From an uncultured Dehalococcoidia bacterium (GTDB taxonomy: Bacteria; Chloroflexota; Dehalococcoidia; Lucifugimonadales; JADFKI01), in the NCBI GenBank assembly GCA_958295865.1, contig CATQHF010000005.1:310001-374000 (forward strand): a stretch of 64,000 nt of DNA. The letters run 5' to 3'. The notes beneath the pieces are model-generated. The model saw only the letters and a list, made by a program, of their open reading frames with translations, was not told the origin of the DNA and searched no databases. The translations under genes and the position numbers were made by a program. This document shows positions 24,078 through 33,031 of the stretch, in pieces. Position 1 is the first letter of the stretch. Every line of letters begins with the position of its first letter.

Positions 24078-27000
24078 CTACTCCTCAGGGCTGCGCATGC
24101 CGTAATAGCGCCGCCGCTCCTCCGAGTTCTGAACACGATGCGCGTCATAGGGCGTCCGCTCCTGGCGTCCGCTCATTCCCTGCCCCGTGGAACGTCTCCA
24201 GTCTCCCAGCCCCTGGGACATACTCCCGCGTCCGGCTTCGCTCGCAAGTTCACGCCCTCGATCCATCAGACGCTCACCGCCCTCACGAGCTTGTCCGCCA
24301 ATCCGCACGCTGTCTCCCCGCGCTTGTTCCACAACCTCGCCTGCGCTCGGCATCTGATCCGCACGGTAGCCGTCGCCCGCGTCCTCGATCCGGCGCTGCA
24401 TCACATCGTTGAACCGCCGCTCGCCAATCTGGTTGAGAAGCTTGCTCTCGCTTTCCGTGGCAAGCCTCATCATTCCCTCGTCGCGCACAAAGCTGCCCTC
24501 TCCGATAAACTGGCCCCGAGAACCCATCGCATTGTTGAAACCCTGAACTCCAAGTCCCTCCTGCGCGATTAGAGCAGATTCCGCCGGCGTCGCCGTCCGC
24601 TGCCGACCGTTCTCCAGCACCAGGCGCTCACCCTGCTGGTTCGTCTGCCCTTGCGTCCTGATACTGCTGTCCATAGCGCGTCCGAACTCTTCGTCGCCCA
24701 TCACTGAGCGAGCGTACATCTGCTCGCTTGTGAGAGGTCTTATCGCGCCACCGGAGTTCTGCCAAGCGCCGGATCCCACGTACTGAACGCGCCTATTCGC
24801 AGTTCCCCAGTATTCCTGTTCGCCAAGAGTCTGCCTAGCCACATTGCCATCGGCCGATTCGGGAGCTATGTTGCCGGTCGCCATATCCCTCACCAACGGC
24901 ACGCGCGCCCGATCCATATATCCGCCGTATCCCTCACGGAAGGCCTGACCCATTTGACGCAGGACTGAGGGACGACCTGCGTCCACACCCTCGGGACCGC
25001 CTTCGACTCTCCCTGTTTGCTCCACGTCCGCACTTGGCGAACCCCCAGTTCCCGGCGGGGCCTGCGAAGGGTTGAACACCCTGTTGAACCGCTCCTGTCC
25101 CATGTCGGACATCAGTCGCCGCTCAGTCGAAGTCGCAAGCCTCGTTTGCCCGCTCTGTGAAACATAAGGGCCGCCGAGCGCCGTCAATCCGCCTTGTCGG
25201 GCACGCGCAAAAGTCTCCTCACCCATCTCGGAGCGAGCCTGCCGCGAGTCGAAATAACTCTGTCTTTGAGGAATCGACGCCGCACCGGCGTCAGCGGGGC
25301 GCGCGCTGAACACTTGGTTGAAGCGATCTCGCCCCATATTCCCAATGACACTCCGTTCAGCCGCCGTCGCCGCGCGAACTGTCCCGCCCGCCCTGACATA
25401 ATTGTCGTTGATCGCCTTGACCCCGCTTCCACTTGTCTTGTCGAATGCCTCGTTGCCCATGATCGCTCGCGCTCGCATGTCGTCGGTAACGCCCCTGGGA
25501 GATGGCGCTGCCCCGGTCTGAGGTTGTGCAGCGGGTCGCGCAGCCGGCCTTGCCTCAAATGCCCGGTTGAAACGCTGCTGCCCCATACTCCTTATCAGCT
25601 GCCGCTCCGCCGGCGTCGCAGTCCTGACATCGCCCCGGTCCCGCACATACCAATCGCTCATCGCCCGCATTCCGCCGCCGCGCCCACGAAGGTACGCTCT
25701 GCCGCCTATTCCTCCCACCACTTGCTTGACATCCGCCTCGTGGCGCTCCCGAGGAGTGAGTGGCCGCGAAGGTTCGCCAAGATTGCCGTCCTCCGCTCCC
25801 GACCCCGCCGCATTCCCCTGCACGGCGCCTATGCCACTAGGCGTAGGCGTCGCTGTCCCGGAAGCGCCGGTGGAAGGCGTGACACTCTGCGCCGTAAACG
25901 CCGGATCAGCCGCGGCGGAAACTCCGGGCTGCGCGGACATCTGCGCCGATTCGAATGACCCCGCGCCGCGAATCGCGCTGAAGCCGGCGAGAATCGACCT
26001 TCCACCACCCATTACCGCTCCGGCAGCCACATTGGACATCGACGCCGTTAGTCCTGAAGCGACTCCCCTGAGCGGCGCCTGCGCTGCCAAGCCGCCAAGA
26101 CCTCCCGGAGCAGCCCCCGACGACACTAAGCCCCCGCCAAGACCACCACCACCGCCACCGCCTCCAAAACCCATGAAACCGAAAGCGCCGCCCGCGCCGC
26201 CCCCGGCGATGAACCCCAGCGCGCGCATTCCCATTGCCGCAAACGAGATCGTGCTGACGAAGCTCTCCTGCAAACCCCCCTGCCCCAAGATGCTCGGCAC
26301 TTTGAAGGTCGTCAGCATCGCCATGATGCCGAGCAGAAGCGCCCACAACATCTGTGTGGGCAGCGCGGCTTCGAGCGCGCCGCTCACGTCTCCGGTGTCC
26401 GCCACTATGCCGACCGGCGTGAACAGCCGCACAAACCAGATAGCCATCGCGAAGCACGCGATCTGAATGCCATGCTGAAATAGCGTCGTAGTGAACAGAC
26501 TCACCCACCTACGCCCCCAACCCGAAGTCTCGGGCAACGCCCACATCAGCATCGCAAGCGGCGAGATGATTATCAGAAGATTGAGCAACACTATCCGCAT
26601 TACGAACTGCGCGACGACCAGCAGCACCGTTATGGCGAATATCTTCATCAGAAGGGTCAGCAACCCGGTGAAGGCAACCTTTATCGCCACAAGGAATGCC
26701 CCGGCTACAGGGATGCTTGCCAACCACGCATGCGATATATTCTTCGACAATATCGCAAGCAGCGCCTGTCCCAATGTCAAGGTGATGTCCGCCGGAGTAA
26801 CTCGCATCGCCGCCGCTATGTACCGCGACACCCCGTCCGCTACGTCAACCAGAAGGCTGCACCACCAGTAACTGGTCAGAGCCGCTATGAGCGCCAATAT
26901 CAGACGAGGTATCGTCTCGCGCCAGTCCGCCATAGTCCGCTGAGCGCCAAGAAAACTCCGTACCACTTGGCTCAGACCTATCCAGGCGATCACCAGGGCA

Positions 27001-28325
27001 AGAAAGGCGACCATCACATTCAGCATCGCCGACCAACCGATCCTGACTATTCCCCGCTCGTAGGTAAGCTCCGGTGGCGTTCCCGTGAGCAGTCCGGTGA
27101 AGGTCGTGATGCCGCCGTCAATGTCCTGCTTTGGCGGAGCCGCGCCGATTCGATCCCAAACCATGCTTGGCGCGAGGGTGATATGGCTCAATTCGTAGCG
27201 AACCTGAGTGCCCAACGGCACATCTCCGGAACGCGGATCCCGACCGTCCAGCACCTCGGATAAGTAGGTGTCTCGCTTTTCCCGCCTATGCAGCGGCGGT
27301 AGGCCCGCGAGCGCTCGTTCTTGATTGACCTCGATGTACGACGCCGTTCGCAGCTCCTTGAGTACTTCTGCCCGCGATTTCTTTGACTTCTTGCAGTTGC
27401 CGTTGGCGTTTGGCTTGTTCGGATCATCGTGGTTCTTGACCTTGGTGCCGTCCGGCAAAGTGTCGAAGGCGTCGCGCTCCGCGTCGGTCATAAAGTGCCC
27501 CATCGTGAAGCACATTCCGCCGTGAACGGCGGCTGCGATTCCCCGGAACAAGAAAAGAAAGCCTTGCTCCAGCCAGTTGACGGGCGATAGCACTCTGATT
27601 ATCTTCTGCCACCAGTTGCCCCCCAACTTGCCCACTATCTCAAAGACCCAGCCGAATATGTGATTGTCGGGCGCGCCCTCGTAGGGCACGATGTCGAACT
27701 TCAACAGGTAGTCCCGGTTGTTCGTCAGCGGCCTGACCGTCTCGCTTCCCTGCTGCACCTCATCGTTGGCAAACTCAAACTTGAACCTGTAAGCGGTGAC
27801 CGGAGGCGGCTGCTCGCTCGCCGGTATGCCGTTGCCGTCCTCATCCACCACAACATCCCCGGCTCGAAACAGCACCTTGCCGTCTGTATCCAACACATCC
27901 GAGGTGTGCCGCTGATACACGATCGTCTCAAGGTCAATCCACTCGATCTCGTCGAACTTGTCGTTGATGCTGTTCGCGCCCGCGCCTCCCGGCACTATCT
28001 TGCCCGCGTCGTCCAGTATCTCCCAACGAATCTCGTATGCCTTGCAGTTGAGCACTATGAACGTCTCGAAGCCGCCGTTTGCCTCGCGCTTCGACTGATC
28101 CTCCGGGAGGGCATTGAAGCCTCCGTTCAGCACATCGACCTTGACGCCCTCCTTGCAGTCGCCAAATCCGTCTTCGGTCGGCGGAGTTTCCACCGGCGGA
28201 GGCGGCGTCTGCGCGGATGCAGCCTGCGGTATCGCCATCGCCGAGAGGACGACAAGCAGCGCGGCGACGAACAAGCCAGTCGCCCGCGTCAGACCGCGAC
28301 CTCTTCCCAATCGCCTCACGACCAA
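24078..28325 (-). CDS. Large VirB6/TrbL-like channel protein with C-terminal repeats
   Basis: A 1415-residue membrane protein, the likely inner-membrane channel component. It starts at TTG (28325) with GGGAGGAG eight bases upstream; the first 38 residues are a signal peptide (ending AIPQAASAQ). After a soluble part (about 40-400) there are six or more membrane helices (about 430-720, e.g. VMVAFLALVIAWIGLSQVVR, LLILMKIFAITVLLVVAQF-like), then a Gly-rich stretch, as in TrbL/VirB6 proteins. The last 500 residues contain five or more degenerate repeats of about 60 residues, each ending MGxxRFNxxF or a variant, with an R-x-A-T-x-x-E motif in the middle. Its first 223 codons lie in the 1037-bp tandem duplication. 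Confidence 0.7.
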   Translation of the reverse strand: MVVRRLGRGRGLTRATGLFVAALLVVLSAMAIPQAASAQTPPPPVETPPTEDGFGDCKEGVKVDVLNGGFNALPEDQSKREANGGFETFIVLNCKAYEIRWEILDDAGKIVPGGAGANSINDKFDEIEWIDLETIVYQRHTSDVLDTDGKVLFRAGDVVVDEDGNGIPASEQPPPVTAYRFKFEFANDEVQQGSETVRPLTNNRDYLLKFDIVPYEGAPDNHIFGWVFEIVGKLGGNWWQKIIRVLSPVNWLEQGFLFLFRGIAAAVHGGMCFTMGHFMTDAERDAFDTLPDGTKVKNHDDPNKPNANGNCKKSKKSRAEVLKELRTASYIEVNQERALAGLPPLHRREKRDTYLSEVLDGRDPRSGDVPLGTQVRYELSHITLAPSMVWDRIGAAPPKQDIDGGITTFTGLLTGTPPELTYERGIVRIGWSAMLNVMVAFLALVIAWIGLSQVVRSFLGAQRTMADWRETIPRLILALIAALTSYWWCSLLVDVADGVSRYIAAAMRVTPADITLTLGQALLAILSKNISHAWLASIPVAGAFLVAIKVAFTGLLTLLMKIFAITVLLVVAQFVMRIVLLNLLIIISPLAMLMWALPETSGWGRRWVSLFTTTLFQHGIQIACFAMAIWFVRLFTPVGIVADTGDVSGALEAALPTQMLWALLLGIMAMLTTFKVPSILGQGGLQESFVSTISFAAMGMRALGFIAGGGAGGAFGFMGFGGGGGGGGLGGGLVSSGAAPGGLGGLAAQAPLRGVASGLTASMSNVAAGAVMGGGRSILAGFSAIRGAGSFESAQMSAQPGVSAAADPAFTAQSVTPSTGASGTATPTPSGIGAVQGNAAGSGAEDGNLGEPSRPLTPRERHEADVKQVVGGIGGRAYLRGRGGGMRAMSDWYVRDRGDVRTATPAERQLIRSMGQQRFNRAFEARPAARPAAQPQTGAAPSPRGVTDDMRARAIMGNEAFDKTSGSGVKAINDNYVRAGGTVRAATAAERSVIGNMGRDRFNQVFSARPADAGAASIPQRQSYFDSRQARSEMGEETFARARQGGLTALGGPYVSQSGQTRLATSTERRLMSDMGQERFNRVFNPSQAPPGTGGSPSADVEQTGRVEGGPEGVDAGRPSVLRQMGQAFREGYGGYMDRARVPLVRDMATGNIAPESADGNVARQTLGEQEYWGTANRRVQYVGSGAWQNSGGAIRPLTSEQMYARSVMGDEEFGRAMDSSIRTQGQTNQQGERLVLENGRQRTATPAESALIAQEGLGVQGFNNAMGSRGQFIGEGSFVRDEGMMRLATESESKLLNQIGERRFNDVMQRRIEDAGDGYRADQMPSAGEVVEQARGDSVRIGGQAREGGERLMDRGRELASEAGRGSMSQGLGDWRRSTGQGMSGRQERTPYDAHRVQNSEERRRYYGMRSPEE

Positions 28326-29729
28326 CCGACTATCTCCTCCCGCCCAACGCGGTGAAGCCTCACCTCATGTCCCACATCACAGCGCCAACGCTCCGGCGCT
28401 TCCCGCCATCTTTTCATTACCCTCAATACACCTTCCACACGACAGAGCGGACACGCTATCCTCAATTCGAGCCTAGACCTCGCTGCCCTCCCCGCGCCCG
28501 CGCCCATCACCACCAAAAGCGGCGGAAATCTCATCAGCCTCGAGCTTGCCCCGAGGTATCGGAGCCTAAGAACGCTCCCCTCTCCGCTTGTCTGCAAGCT
28601 GAAGTTCCCGTATTCGCGCCATCCACAGTAAACACACGCGAAGCGCTCAGGCTGCTCTACCTCCAAGCTCAGACCTCCGCCACACTTCGGACATATGTGA
28701 TTGTCGGGCGCGCCCTCGTAGGGCACGATGTCGAACTTCAACAGGTAGTCCCGGTTGTTCGTCAGCGGCCTGACCGTCTCGCTTCCCTGCTGCACCTCAT
28801 CGTTGGCAAACTCAAACTTGAACCTGTAAGCGGTGACCGGAGGCGGCTGCTCGCTCGCCGGTATGCCGTTGCCGTCCTCATCCACCACAACATCCCCGGC
28901 TCGAAACAGCACCTTGCCGTCTGTATCCAACACATCCGAGGTGTGCCGCTGATACACGATCGTCTCAAGGTCAATCCACTCGATCTCGTCGAACTTGTCG
29001 TTGATGCTGTTCGCGCCCGCGCCTCCCGGCACTATCTTGCCCGCGTCGTCCAGTATCTCCCAACGAATCTCGTATGCCTTGCAGTTGAGCACTATGAACG
29101 TCTCGAAGCCGCCGTTTGCCTCGCGCTTCGACTGATCCTCCGGGAGGGCATTGAAGCCTCCGTTCAGCACATCGACCTTGACGCCCTCCTTGCAGTCGCC
29201 AAATCCGTCTTCGGTCGGCGGAGTTTCCACCGGCGGAGGCGGCGTCTGCGCGGATGCAGCCTGCGGTATCGCCATCGCCGAGAGGACGACAAGCAGCGCG
29301 GCGACGAACAAGCCAGTCGCCCGCGTCAGACCGCGACCTCTTCCCAATCGCCTCACGACCAACCGACTATCTCCTCCCGCCCAACGCGGTGAAGCCTCAC
29401 CTCATGTCCCACATCACAGCGCCAACGCTCCGGCGCTTCCCGCCATCTTTTCATTACCCTCAATACACCTTCCACACGACAGAGCGGACACGCTATCCTC
29501 AATTCGAGCCTAGACCTCGCTGCCCTCCCCGCGCCCGCGCCCATCACCACCAAAAGCGGCGGAAATCTCATCAGCCTCGAGCTTGCCCCGAGGTATCGGA
29601 GCCTAAGAACGCTCCCCTCTCCGCTTGTCTGCAAGCTGAAGTTCCCGTATTCGCGCCATCCACAGTAAACACACGCGAAGCGCTCAGGCTGCTCTACCTC
29701 CAAGCTCAGACCTCCGCCACACTTCGGAC
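27656..29729. repeat. 1037-bp perfect tandem duplication
   Basis: The units 27656-28692 and 28693-29729 are tandem copies with no difference seen. Each holds the 5' 670 bases of the VirB6-like gene and the upstream zinc-ribbon coding sequence except its first 10-11 codons. The junction shares only one base with the flanks, so no long homology drove it. A tandem duplication of this age should be unstable, so it is recent, selected, or an assembly or cloning artefact. Confidence 0.95.
28316..29362 (-). CDS. Chimeric gene: VirB6 N terminus fused to zinc ribbon
   Basis: A 348-residue open frame made by the duplication. Residues 1 to about 223 equal the N terminus of the VirB6-like protein (signal peptide and soluble part); from then on it reads CPKCGGGLSLEVEQPERFAC, the zinc-ribbon protein from its residue 11 onward. 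It keeps the TTG start and GGGAGGAG site of the VirB6-like gene and overlaps the true VirB6 start by ten bases, just as the intact zinc-ribbon gene does. If made, it would place a zinc ribbon outside the cell or at the membrane. It may be a passive by-product. Confidence 0.6.
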   Translation of the reverse strand: MVVRRLGRGRGLTRATGLFVAALLVVLSAMAIPQAASAQTPPPPVETPPTEDGFGDCKEGVKVDVLNGGFNALPEDQSKREANGGFETFIVLNCKAYEIRWEILDDAGKIVPGGAGANSINDKFDEIEWIDLETIVYQRHTSDVLDTDGKVLFRAGDVVVDEDGNGIPASEQPPPVTAYRFKFEFANDEVQQGSETVRPLTNNRDYLLKFDIVPYEGAPDNHICPKCGGGLSLEVEQPERFACVYCGWREYGNFSLQTSGEGSVLRLRYLGASSRLMRFPPLLVVMGAGAGRAARSRLELRIACPLCRVEGVLRVMKRWREAPERWRCDVGHEVRLHRVGREEIVGWS

Positions 29730-29760
29730 AACTGCCCACATGATTGGCAATCGCTACCAT
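29353..29760 (-). CDS. Double zinc-ribbon protein
   Basis: A 135-residue intact copy. The first zinc ribbon is CPKCGG ... CVYCGW near the N terminus; a second is CPLCRVEG ... CDVGHEVRL in the C-terminal half. No signal peptide or membrane segment. The TGA overlaps the TTG start of the chimeric gene by ten bases, mirroring the original arrangement with the VirB6-like gene. Likely a small nucleic-acid or protein-binding protein of the element; the function is unknown. Confidence 0.65.
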   Translation of the reverse strand: MVAIANHVGSCPKCGGGLSLEVEQPERFACVYCGWREYGNFSLQTSGEGSVLRLRYLGASSRLMRFPPLLVVMGAGAGRAARSRLELRIACPLCRVEGVLRVMKRWREAPERWRCDVGHEVRLHRVGREEIVGWS

Positions 29761-30164
29761 GGCTCTTCCTCCACCGTTAGGGCATCATCGGACAGCTCCG
29801 CGTCAAGGTCGATGCAGCAGAACAACACCCTGCGAATGTCCCCCAGCCACTCGCCAAACCCGAGAACCATCGTCTCCAACCTCAGGTCCGGATCCGGCTC
29901 TCCCTCAGCCCCCAACGGGTCGATGTGCATCTTCTGCATGTGAGCCGCGGCTACGTATGCCGTCATCACATGATTCGGTTCCATCTGACAGAGAGCTTCA
30001 GAGGCGAGCGCCCCGCTCTTGCACCCGTCACGCAGCAGCCGGGCGTATTCGATCGCATGCTCGATTCGAGCCGATCCCGACGAACTGTCGTAGAGGGGCG
30101 TACTCTGCCGCAATGTCCCGTCCGGCATGCGCTTCTGAAATACGACCTTTACAGTTCTGACCAT
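29754..30164 (-). CDS. Hypothetical 136-residue protein, paralogue 1
   Basis: The protein starts MVRTVKVVFQKRMPDGTLRQ at 30164 with AGAGGTGAT just upstream. It is mostly hydrophilic, with a central helical part (IEHAIEYARLLRDGC) and an acidic tail ending VEEEPW. No domain is recognised. A clear paralogue lies at 33025-33438, so the gene was duplicated within the element. It overlaps the start of the zinc-ribbon gene. Confidence 0.6.
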   Translation of the reverse strand: MVRTVKVVFQKRMPDGTLRQSTPLYDSSSGSARIEHAIEYARLLRDGCKSGALASEALCQMEPNHVMTAYVAAAHMQKMHIDPLGAEGEPDPDLRLETMVLGFGEWLGDIRRVLFCCIDLDAELSDDALTVEEEPW

Positions 30165-30190
30165 GGAATCACCTCTCCGATAAGGGCAGC

Positions 30191-31267
30191 CTACGCCGCC
30201 GCCAAACTCCATACATTGGAGTCGTCGTCCCATATCTCAACTTTCATCTCGCGCCCGATCACGCGACTTATCTCCCGCGCCAATTCCGTTCCCCAAGTCT
30301 CCAGCACATATCGAGCGTCCTTTGGGTTGTCAATCGCCAGGTTGAATACCCCGTCCTTCTCGCACATGGAGACTGGGCTTATCTTCACAAGCCAACACTC
30401 GCTTCCGTCACCCATCGCCTCTCTCAAGTTGTCCAAGATGTGCAGCCATACCAGCGCGGGCACAGGTTCCGTTCCCTCGCTGCACAACCGAATCCATTCG
30501 CAGCCGAACCACACTTGCCAGTGAGCGCCGCCGCCCCACTCCGCTCCCTCCAGAACCTCACGCTGCCTCCACGCCGTCTTGAGCAGGCTCAACAGATTCG
30601 CATAACCGTCGACCCCGTCGGGCAGTGGCGCGCGATTCCCCATCCAGTCTGAAGCCTCGCGCGCGATCCGAATCATCACAAGATTGGGGTCCGTTTCAGG
30701 CGGCGCTCCAAGGTAACCGTCCATCACGACCCGCCCGTCCGGAGCGTCCAATCCCCCGTGCTCCACGCAATAGTCCAGCGCATCGAGTATCGGGCCATAG
30801 ATGTCGGACTGTGGACTTCGGCCGGTCGCCATCCAGATGAGCGTCAGCATCCAGTGAGTAGCCATGCGTCCGCCTGACCTATCACAAGCGCGCCCCACCC
30901 GCTCGGTCATAACGCCTCGCTGCTTCTCCGTGAGCGGTGGAAGCCCATAGGCGGCGCGCCACCCTTCAACGAAGGTCAGCAACTCCGCGCACGCCCAATC
31001 CGCGCCGCAAAACATGCCGCCGAAGCCCGCGCACTCGTCCAGCGCCTTAAGCAGCCCGTCAAGATTCATCTTGTTCGCCCGGGAAAGCCTCACCCAGATG
31101 TCCTTGCTCCATTCTTTGGGCAGCCCGCCGCATGCCTCATCCAGCCGACGCACTCCGTTCACTATCTCCGCTCGCTCTTCCGGCGTGAGATGCCACCTGT
31201 TCGCCCCCAAAGACCGCAGCAGCTTCTCCACACCCACTTCCAAGTCAGAATTTCTATCTTTCAACAT
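30191..31267 (-). CDS. Protein with DnaA domain I-like C terminus
   Basis: A 358-residue protein. The last 90 residues (about 269-358) match the N-terminal domain of DnaA: ALVWLHILDNLREAMGDGSE, then CWLVKISPVSM, an acidic strand, NLAIDNPKDARYVLETWGTE and a final beta strand. In DnaA this domain binds DnaB helicase and DiaA-like proteins; here it sits at the C terminus and no AAA+ or DNA-binding domain follows. The first 270 residues are helical, with no known domain. It may load or recruit helicase to the element. AGGAGG lies 6 bases before the ATG. Confidence 0.6.
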   Translation of the reverse strand: MLKDRNSDLEVGVEKLLRSLGANRWHLTPEERAEIVNGVRRLDEACGGLPKEWSKDIWVRLSRANKMNLDGLLKALDECAGFGGMFCGADWACAELLTFVEGWRAAYGLPPLTEKQRGVMTERVGRACDRSGGRMATHWMLTLIWMATGRSPQSDIYGPILDALDYCVEHGGLDAPDGRVVMDGYLGAPPETDPNLVMIRIAREASDWMGNRAPLPDGVDGYANLLSLLKTAWRQREVLEGAEWGGGAHWQVWFGCEWIRLCSEGTEPVPALVWLHILDNLREAMGDGSECWLVKISPVSMCEKDGVFNLAIDNPKDARYVLETWGTELAREISRVIGREMKVEIWDDDSNVWSLAAA

Positions 31268-31310
31268 CTCTTACCTCCTACTCCAATTGCCGCTGTCGAG
31301 AAGCCGCTCA

Positions 31311-32360
31311 TCAGTAGCGGTTTTTCCTAGGCTGGTATCTCTGACGCCCGGTCCGCATCTCCTCGCCCGATGGCATGTCCTCGGTGTACCCCTTTTCCAC
31401 CGTGCTGCGTAGAACCCCCAGCACGTAGCCGACAGGACGGTCGCGCTTGGACTCACGCATCCTCTGAATCGCGTAGGGCAGGAAATGCGCGGGAATGTCA
31501 CCTGTATGCCGCTCACGCCACAACCTCTCAACATTCCCGAATCGAGCCAGATCGTCATCGGCCAGAACGATGTCCAATTCCTTCATCGCAGCCACGACTG
31601 CCCGCAGGAACGGAGAGTTCACATCAACCGGAGAACCGCGAGCTTGCTTTGCGGCGAGCCGCTCCCGCCGCCGGCGCTCCGCCCGCGGAATAACCGCAGG
31701 CTGGTCTTCGGCTTCTAATGCGACGTTGCGCTCGGCGGAGAGGAGCGCCTCGAAGCGCGCCTCAAGTTCCGCGAGTCGCTCTTCGCCGCTTGCAAGCCAC
31801 AGCTTCATCTGCGCTATCTGCCGCCCCAGATATGCTTGCCCGCCGGAGGGCTCGTCAGACGGCTGCCCATTGGCGTTAGATCCATCCTCCGGACGCTTCC
31901 CAAGCGGTTGCTCGGATACGGCGTCAGTATCGGAAACAGACGCTTGCACCACCGTTTCCTCTATCGGGAGTGGGAGCTGCTCACGCGGCTGGGCGGAAAT
32001 GGTCCGGTCGTAGCGGATGCGCCACCGGCTGCGGTCCGAATGCTGGTTCGGCGCGCGCCATACCAGTTCGATGAGGCCGAGCTTCACTAAGGCGGAACGG
32101 TGGTTGGTGAAGGTGCGCCACTGCATGCCGCGAGGCAGCACAGGCTCGAGGCGTGAGCGCGCCATGAAGAAGGTCTGCTCGGCGCTGCGCGCCTGAAAGT
32201 GCGCGTGCTCCTCCACGATGGTGTGCAGCACGGCGCGCGGCGCATGGCCGAGTCCGGTCTGCAAGACCAGCCAAGCGTGGTGATGCAGGGCGTCCAAGGA
32301 TGTGGATGTTTCGGCAACGCCGCTGGAAGCGGCAGTAGCCGATGGCGCAGTCGTCAGCAT
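31311..32360 (-). CDS. Winged-helix replication initiator candidate
   Basis: A 349-residue protein. Residues 25-115 look like a winged helix (HAWLVLQTGLGHAPRAVLHT ... HRSALVKLGLIELVWRAPNQ), as in plasmid RepA/DnaD-like initiators. A variable, Gln/Pro/Ser-rich linker follows, then a basic helical region (AERRRRERLAAKQARG) and a C-terminal region of about 100 residues (FLRAVVAAMKELDIVLADDD ... RPVGYVLGVLRSTVEKGY). No strong ribosome binding site precedes its ATG at 32360. It is next to the DnaA-like gene, both minus strand, with the repeats at 32363-32551 in front. Confidence 0.5.
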   Translation of the reverse strand: MLTTAPSATAASSGVAETSTSLDALHHHAWLVLQTGLGHAPRAVLHTIVEEHAHFQARSAEQTFFMARSRLEPVLPRGMQWRTFTNHRSALVKLGLIELVWRAPNQHSDRSRWRIRYDRTISAQPREQLPLPIEETVVQASVSDTDAVSEQPLGKRPEDGSNANGQPSDEPSGGQAYLGRQIAQMKLWLASGEERLAELEARFEALLSAERNVALEAEDQPAVIPRAERRRRERLAAKQARGSPVDVNSPFLRAVVAAMKELDIVLADDDLARFGNVERLWRERHTGDIPAHFLPYAIQRMRESKRDRPVGYVLGVLRSTVEKGYTEDMPSGEEMRTGRQRYQPRKNRY

Positions 32361-32362
32361 TA

Positions 32363-32551
32363 TTCAGTCTGTAACCCGTGATTGATTGGCGCGTACAGAC
32401 TAAATTATTGACATAAGGCTGTCAACCCCTGCCAAAAACGAAGAAAGGCATCCCGTTCTCACAGGATGCCCGAAAAATTCAAGTGGGGAGAGGACCCGAC
32501 CGGCGGAGCGAAAGAAAAATGCCAATCAATCTCAGGCTCGCACAGACTAAA
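32363..32551. promoter_or_regulatory. Operator-like repeats and promoter before initiator gene
   Basis: The motif ACAGACT[AG]AA occurs at 32363-32372 (minus), 32395-32404 (plus) and 32542-32551 (plus). The inverted repeat TTGACA-N6-TGTCAA is at 32408-32425; its right arm is a -35 box for the minus strand, followed after 17 bases by TAGTCT. These would control the initiator gene at 32360. Confidence 0.45.
32447..32470 (-). terminator. Hairpin, possible terminator
   Basis: A 7-bp stem GGCATCC/GGATGCC (32447-32453 with 32464-32470) with a ten-base loop; the minus strand runs into TTTC and later TTTTT. It may end upstream minus-strand transcription. The rest of 32471-32818 has no feature I can support. 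Confidence 0.4.
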
Positions 32552-32818
32552 CGTGACGACTCGATGAAGAGGCCGCCGGTCAGTCCTCACAATTATAGCA
32601 CCGCCCTAGGCGCGAAAGCCTACGGACGAGGTGTGACTTTTTGAACAATTTTCAGAACGCTAACCCTCTCAATTACGCTGCCACGGGCGAAGTCCGAAAC
32701 TTCAATATCGCCTATTTGTTGGGCTAGACCCCGCCGGCATGCGGGCGGAAAGCCGCTCAGGGTTATTCATGGGTTTTCTTATATTGAGTTGCCGTCACGA
32801 TTTTCGTGCTACCACGCC

Positions 32819-33031
32819 TCAGGAAGGTGCCGCCACTGTTTCTGTGACGGCGTGCCGCCACGACTGCCGTGACGCCATCAGCCGGTTCTCCCCCGCGCCA
32901 CCTCTGCCAAAATCGTCTCCGCTTGTTCTAATATCGCCGCCTTCTCCATCGCCAATCTGCAAAAGTAACTCCAATGTCCTGCCGCCATCTAGGTGACGGA
33001 GCGAGGTATCTGAATGAGCAATTGTTACCAT
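32819..33031 (-). pseudogene. Remnant beginning like the zinc-ribbon gene
   Basis: The frame starts MVTIAHS, close to the start of the intact zinc-ribbon gene at 29760 (MVAIANH), and overlaps the preceding paralogue gene in the same way. After that it has no cysteines and no similarity. It is probably the broken edge of the ancient duplication that copied 29.7-30.2 kb. It is unlikely to be functional. Confidence 0.4.

Noticed and set aside
28217..29392. Long plus-strand frame (391 codons) opposite the VirB6 start region
   Set aside because: It is a mirror frame of the duplicated minus-strand genes; same sequence twice, no ribosome binding site, composition of a shadow.
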